Positions 3,694 to 5,889 of a DNA stretch of 5,889 nt are shown here, piece by piece. Below the pieces are notes generated by a model that made no database searches, was not told the origin of the DNA, and saw nothing but the letters and a program-made list of their open reading frames with translations. Position 1 is the stretch's first letter, and each line of letters opens with the position of its first letter. The translations under genes and the position numbers were made by a program. Source of the DNA: Anaeromyxobacter dehalogenans (GTDB lineage Bacteria > Myxococcota_A > UBA9042 > DTJE01); contig DYKK01000212.1 of the NCBI GenBank assembly GCA_020722625.1, positions 1 through 5,889 of the forward strand, in the 5' to 3' direction.

Positions 3694-5889
3694 TCATTCG
3701 AAACGGACCCCGTCCACGAGGACCGCGGTGTCGTAAATGGAGTCGCCCTGGTCCGTGCAATAGAAGCGCAAGGTCACGGGGCCCTTGCCCGCGAGGTCCG
3801 ACACGTCAAAGGTCGCCTTCTGCCACGGCGTGACCCAACAATCCCCCTGGTCGAACTGGACGTCCGAGAAGGTCAGGCCCACGTAATGCGACCCCATGTC
3901 CGGCGGGCACGACGTGAGGAACCCCAAGTAGCAGTCGCATTCCTGATTGCAGTCCTTCTTGCACAGGTCGTCCACCGCGAGGTCCACCACCTTGTACTTC
4001 TGGCCCGTGGGCCCGGTCAGGTCCGCCTGGAAGGTGTCCTGGTACTCGCTCCCGCACCACTCGTGAAATTCTTCTGAATAATATTTCCACCAGAATGACA
4101 ACCTCTGGACGCCTTCCGGGATGCAGAAGGTCTGCTGGACGGACCCGACCAGGTCCGTGAACCCGAGCCCGGTCGAGATGACCCCCATGAACTTCCCCGA
4201 CACCGGCCCGGTCTGGCCCAGTTTCGCGAGCACGCGGCCGTCCCCGTCCTGCTCCCACGCGGTCAGATCGCTCGTCTCGAACGAGGCGTTCAGGATGTCG
4301 GACTGCGAGACCGTGAGGTTGCGCGCCCCGAACAGGCGGAAGTACGACCCGGGGTTCGCGGGGTCCTGGACCCCGACCCCGTACGCCTCGCCCGCGGTCT
4401 TCTTCTCCTCGAACATCTGCGCGAGGAACGACGAGCCCGCCTCCCGCGCGAAGGCGTTCGTCACAACCCCGGTGTAGCCGGCCACGGTCCTCGCCCCGGC
4501 CCCGAAGAACTCCGCGGCGAGGGTCCCGTTGTACAGGGTGCGGCACGCACCCAGATACACCAGGCTGTTCGGGAACTTCTGCCTTTCGCCCATCGAGCGG
4601 ACGAACGCCGGGGTGACGCCGTAGGTCCGGTCCCCCAGGACCACGCGGCCCCTCATCAGGTCCACCTGCGTCGCGTCGTAGCACACGCCGGATGCCTCGA
4701 TGGTCTGCGTCGTGCCGACCGTGACCTGCACCGCCTGGGTGATCAGGCACTCCGTCCCGGCCGGGCACTCCGCGGTCGTCTTGCAGGTCTTGGTCGTCGT
4801 GGTCAGGCGCGCGCAGTCCACGGCCTCCCCGGTCCACAGGACCTCCTGGGCCCCCCGGTGCGACCACCCGAGCCGCTCCTTGGCCGGTCCCGACAGGCCC
4901 CGGAAGTAGGCCTCGCCGTGCGTGGTCAGGACCACGATCCCGTTCCCGGCCATCTGCCGGAAGACCTTCAGGCTCGCGGCCGCGTCGTTGTGGGGCCCCT
5001 TCGGGTTCTGCTGCGGCCCGCGCACCCGGTACGTCGGACACTGGATGTGCGACACGACCCCGGCCGTGAACGCCGCTTCTTCCTGGCCGAACTCGCTCGC
5101 GAAGGGCGCAAGCAACAGCGTGGACTTGCTCAAGATGGCGAGGTCCCCGGCCAGGGCGGATTCCACGGACCCGAGCGCCCCGGAGTCCTCGCCGGCCCCG
5201 TCGCCGCCCCGCGTGTCCCCGCGCGCCGGATTCAGGGCCCCGAGGACCCCGTCCTTCCACTGCACCCACAGCCCGCCGTCTTCGGCGTCCGACGCCACCT
5301 CGCCCACGTCCGCGTCCGCGGACAGGACCTGGATCGCGGCGGTCCGCGCGGCGGCGGTCCCCGCGCCTTGGGCCTGGAGGTAGGCCTCGCGCGCCTGGGC
5401 CAGGGTCTTCTGGTGCGCGGCGCATTGGGTGACGGACAGTCGGTTCACGCAATCGAAGCGGGTCAGGGCCGAGCGCGCGGTGTACTGCTGGCCGTACGCG
5501 CCCCGGACCCGGGCCGTGGCCCGCACGTACACCGGGTCCCCCGAGGCGCACTGAAAATTGAACTGGAGCGTATAGACCCCATCCTGCTGGATCTCGTCCC
5601 CGGACACGCTGACGTCGCCGTCGTCCTTCATCTTCCCGAGTTCCTTGACCACGTGCCCCTGCGCGTCCACCTGCTGAAGGGTCAGGGTGGTGTCCACGAG
5701 GTCCCCGATGGGGCCGAGGGCCGCCGTGGCGAAGACCTTCCCCGTCTCTCCCACGAACCCGGCCGGGGGGCGCACCTCGACCGGGTGGTCGAAGGGGAAG
5801 GACGGGTTGTGCGTGACCAGGATCGTGTCGGTCGTGGTCTCGCCGCCCGCCTGCGCGGTCACGGTGATCAGGTTGTCCCCCGGCATCAC
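3694..5889 (-). CDS. Caspase/CHAT-like (clan CD) peptidase-domain protein, 5' end outside window
   Basis: The frame is open for 731 codons from the right edge to the stop at 3694 and must begin further right: the first codon in the window is GTG followed by ATG in the middle of an Ig-like strand pattern, with no leader. Residues here are counted from the edge. About 1-28 is the end of an Ig-like module. About 35-130 is another beta domain with the 'DDGD-GDEI-DGVYT' loop typical of extracytoplasmic modules. About 145-260 is a helical, Ala-rich then Gly/Asp-rich connector. About 255-505 looks like a clan CD cysteine peptidase core: strand plus TTHGE (His324), strand plus YLGACRT (Cys449), then a Gly/Ala-rich 'FFGAGARTVAGYTGVV' segment as in CHAT domains. 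A Cys-rich insertion (359-403) sits between His and Cys. About 531-731 is a jelly-roll-like domain opening 'NASFET-DLTAW' and ending 'D-DTAVLVDGVRF', with five cysteines in 643-661. Peptidase activity is inferred from motifs; the substrate is unknown. It precedes the small Cys-rich lipoprotein gene on the same strand. Confidence 0.85.
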   Translation of the reverse strand: MMPGDNLITVTAQAGGETTTDTILVTHNPSFPFDHPVEVRPPAGFVGETGKVFATAALGPIGDLVDTTLTLQQVDAQGHVVKELGKMKDDGDVSVSGDEIQQDGVYTLQFNFQCASGDPVYVRATARVRGAYGQQYTARSALTRFDCVNRLSVTQCAAHQKTLAQAREAYLQAQGAGTAAARTAAIQVLSADADVGEVASDAEDGGLWVQWKDGVLGALNPARGDTRGGDGAGEDSGALGSVESALAGDLAILSKSTLLLAPFASEFGQEEAAFTAGVVSHIQCPTYRVRGPQQNPKGPHNDAAASLKVFRQMAGNGIVVLTTHGEAYFRGLSGPAKERLGWSHRGAQEVLWTGEAVDCARLTTTTKTCKTTAECPAGTECLITQAVQVTVGTTQTIEASGVCYDATQVDLMRGRVVLGDRTYGVTPAFVRSMGERQKFPNSLVYLGACRTLYNGTLAAEFFGAGARTVAGYTGVVTNAFAREAGSSFLAQMFEEKKTAGEAYGVGVQDPANPGSYFRLFGARNLTVSQSDILNASFETSDLTAWEQDGDGRVLAKLGQTGPVSGKFMGVISTGLGFTDLVGSVQQTFCIPEGVQRLSFWWKYYSEEFHEWCGSEYQDTFQADLTGPTGQKYKVVDLAVDDLCKKDCNQECDCYLGFLTSCPPDMGSHYVGLTFSDVQFDQGDCWVTPWQKATFDVSDLAGKGPVTLRFYCTDQGDSIYDTAVLVDGVRFE

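Noticed and set aside
3638..3760. Longer 177-residue form of the Cys-rich lipoprotein
   Set aside because: Its first 41 residues are Arg/Pro/Gly-rich, overlap the end of the upstream gene, and push the signal peptide inside. The ATG at 3637 has a near-perfect ribosome binding site.
3806..5551. 581-codon minus-strand open frame
   Set aside because: It overlaps the peptidase-like gene in another frame on the same strand. The translation is Arg/Gly/Pro-rich with no domain pattern.
5881..5889. GTG/ATG at the right edge as the true start of the peptidase-like gene
   Set aside because: The sequence there reads as the middle of an Ig-like module (P-G-D-N-L-I-T-V-T-A) with no signal peptide; the frame simply continues past the window.
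3227..5889. Anti-phage defence or toxin-antitoxin unit built on a CHAT peptidase
   Set aside because: Both proteins look exported, with Ig-like and Cys-rich modules. No gasdermin, NLR, CRISPR or antitoxin-like gene is present in the window.

Overview
The window looks like chromosomal DNA of a very GC-rich Gram-negative bacterium. The best guess is Myxococcota or a related former 'deltaproteobacterial' lineage. Coding sequence has strong G/C preference at third codon positions. Two genes encode lipoproteins whose lipobox cysteine is followed by a Gly/Ser then Asp/Gly/Pro-rich linker, and two proteins carry Cys-rich motifs; both styles are common in that group. The placement is inferred from style only, since no marker gene is present. 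I see no tRNA, rRNA, CRISPR array, transposase or phage gene.

Layout. Bases 1-130 are a non-coding leader with a cluster of GC-rich inverted repeats (2-43) followed by an AT-richer stretch. A 1022-residue lipoprotein gene fills 131-3199 on the plus strand: signal peptide, low-complexity linker, five Ig-like modules, and a C-terminal half of about 490 residues whose layout resembles a two-barrel TULIP/BPI-type lipid-binding protein. Only 27 bases separate it from the end of a convergent minus-strand gene, 3637-3227, encoding a 136-residue lipoprotein with 12 cysteines in its mature domain. Upstream of that on the same strand, 56 bases away, ends a large gene (3694 to beyond 5889, 5' end missing). 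It encodes a multidomain extracytoplasmic protein with Ig-like N-terminal modules, a caspase/CHAT-like (clan CD) cysteine peptidase core with a plausible His/Cys pair, and a C-terminal jelly-roll-like domain.

How they may fit together. All three products appear to be extracytoplasmic. The two minus-strand genes (peptidase-like protein, then small Cys-rich lipoprotein with a very strong ribosome binding site) are probably co-transcribed, so the small lipoprotein is a candidate partner, anchor or substrate of the peptidase-like protein. The convergent Ig-TULIP lipoprotein is a separate transcription unit whose link to the other two is only proximity. The most notable points are the BPI-like architecture in a bacterial lipoprotein, the peptidase domain with a Cys-rich module inserted between its catalytic residues, the hexad-spaced cysteines of the small lipoprotein, and two codon-usage anomalies: an ATT-GAC codon-pair bias, and two AT-rich islands sharing nearly the same 15-16 bases.
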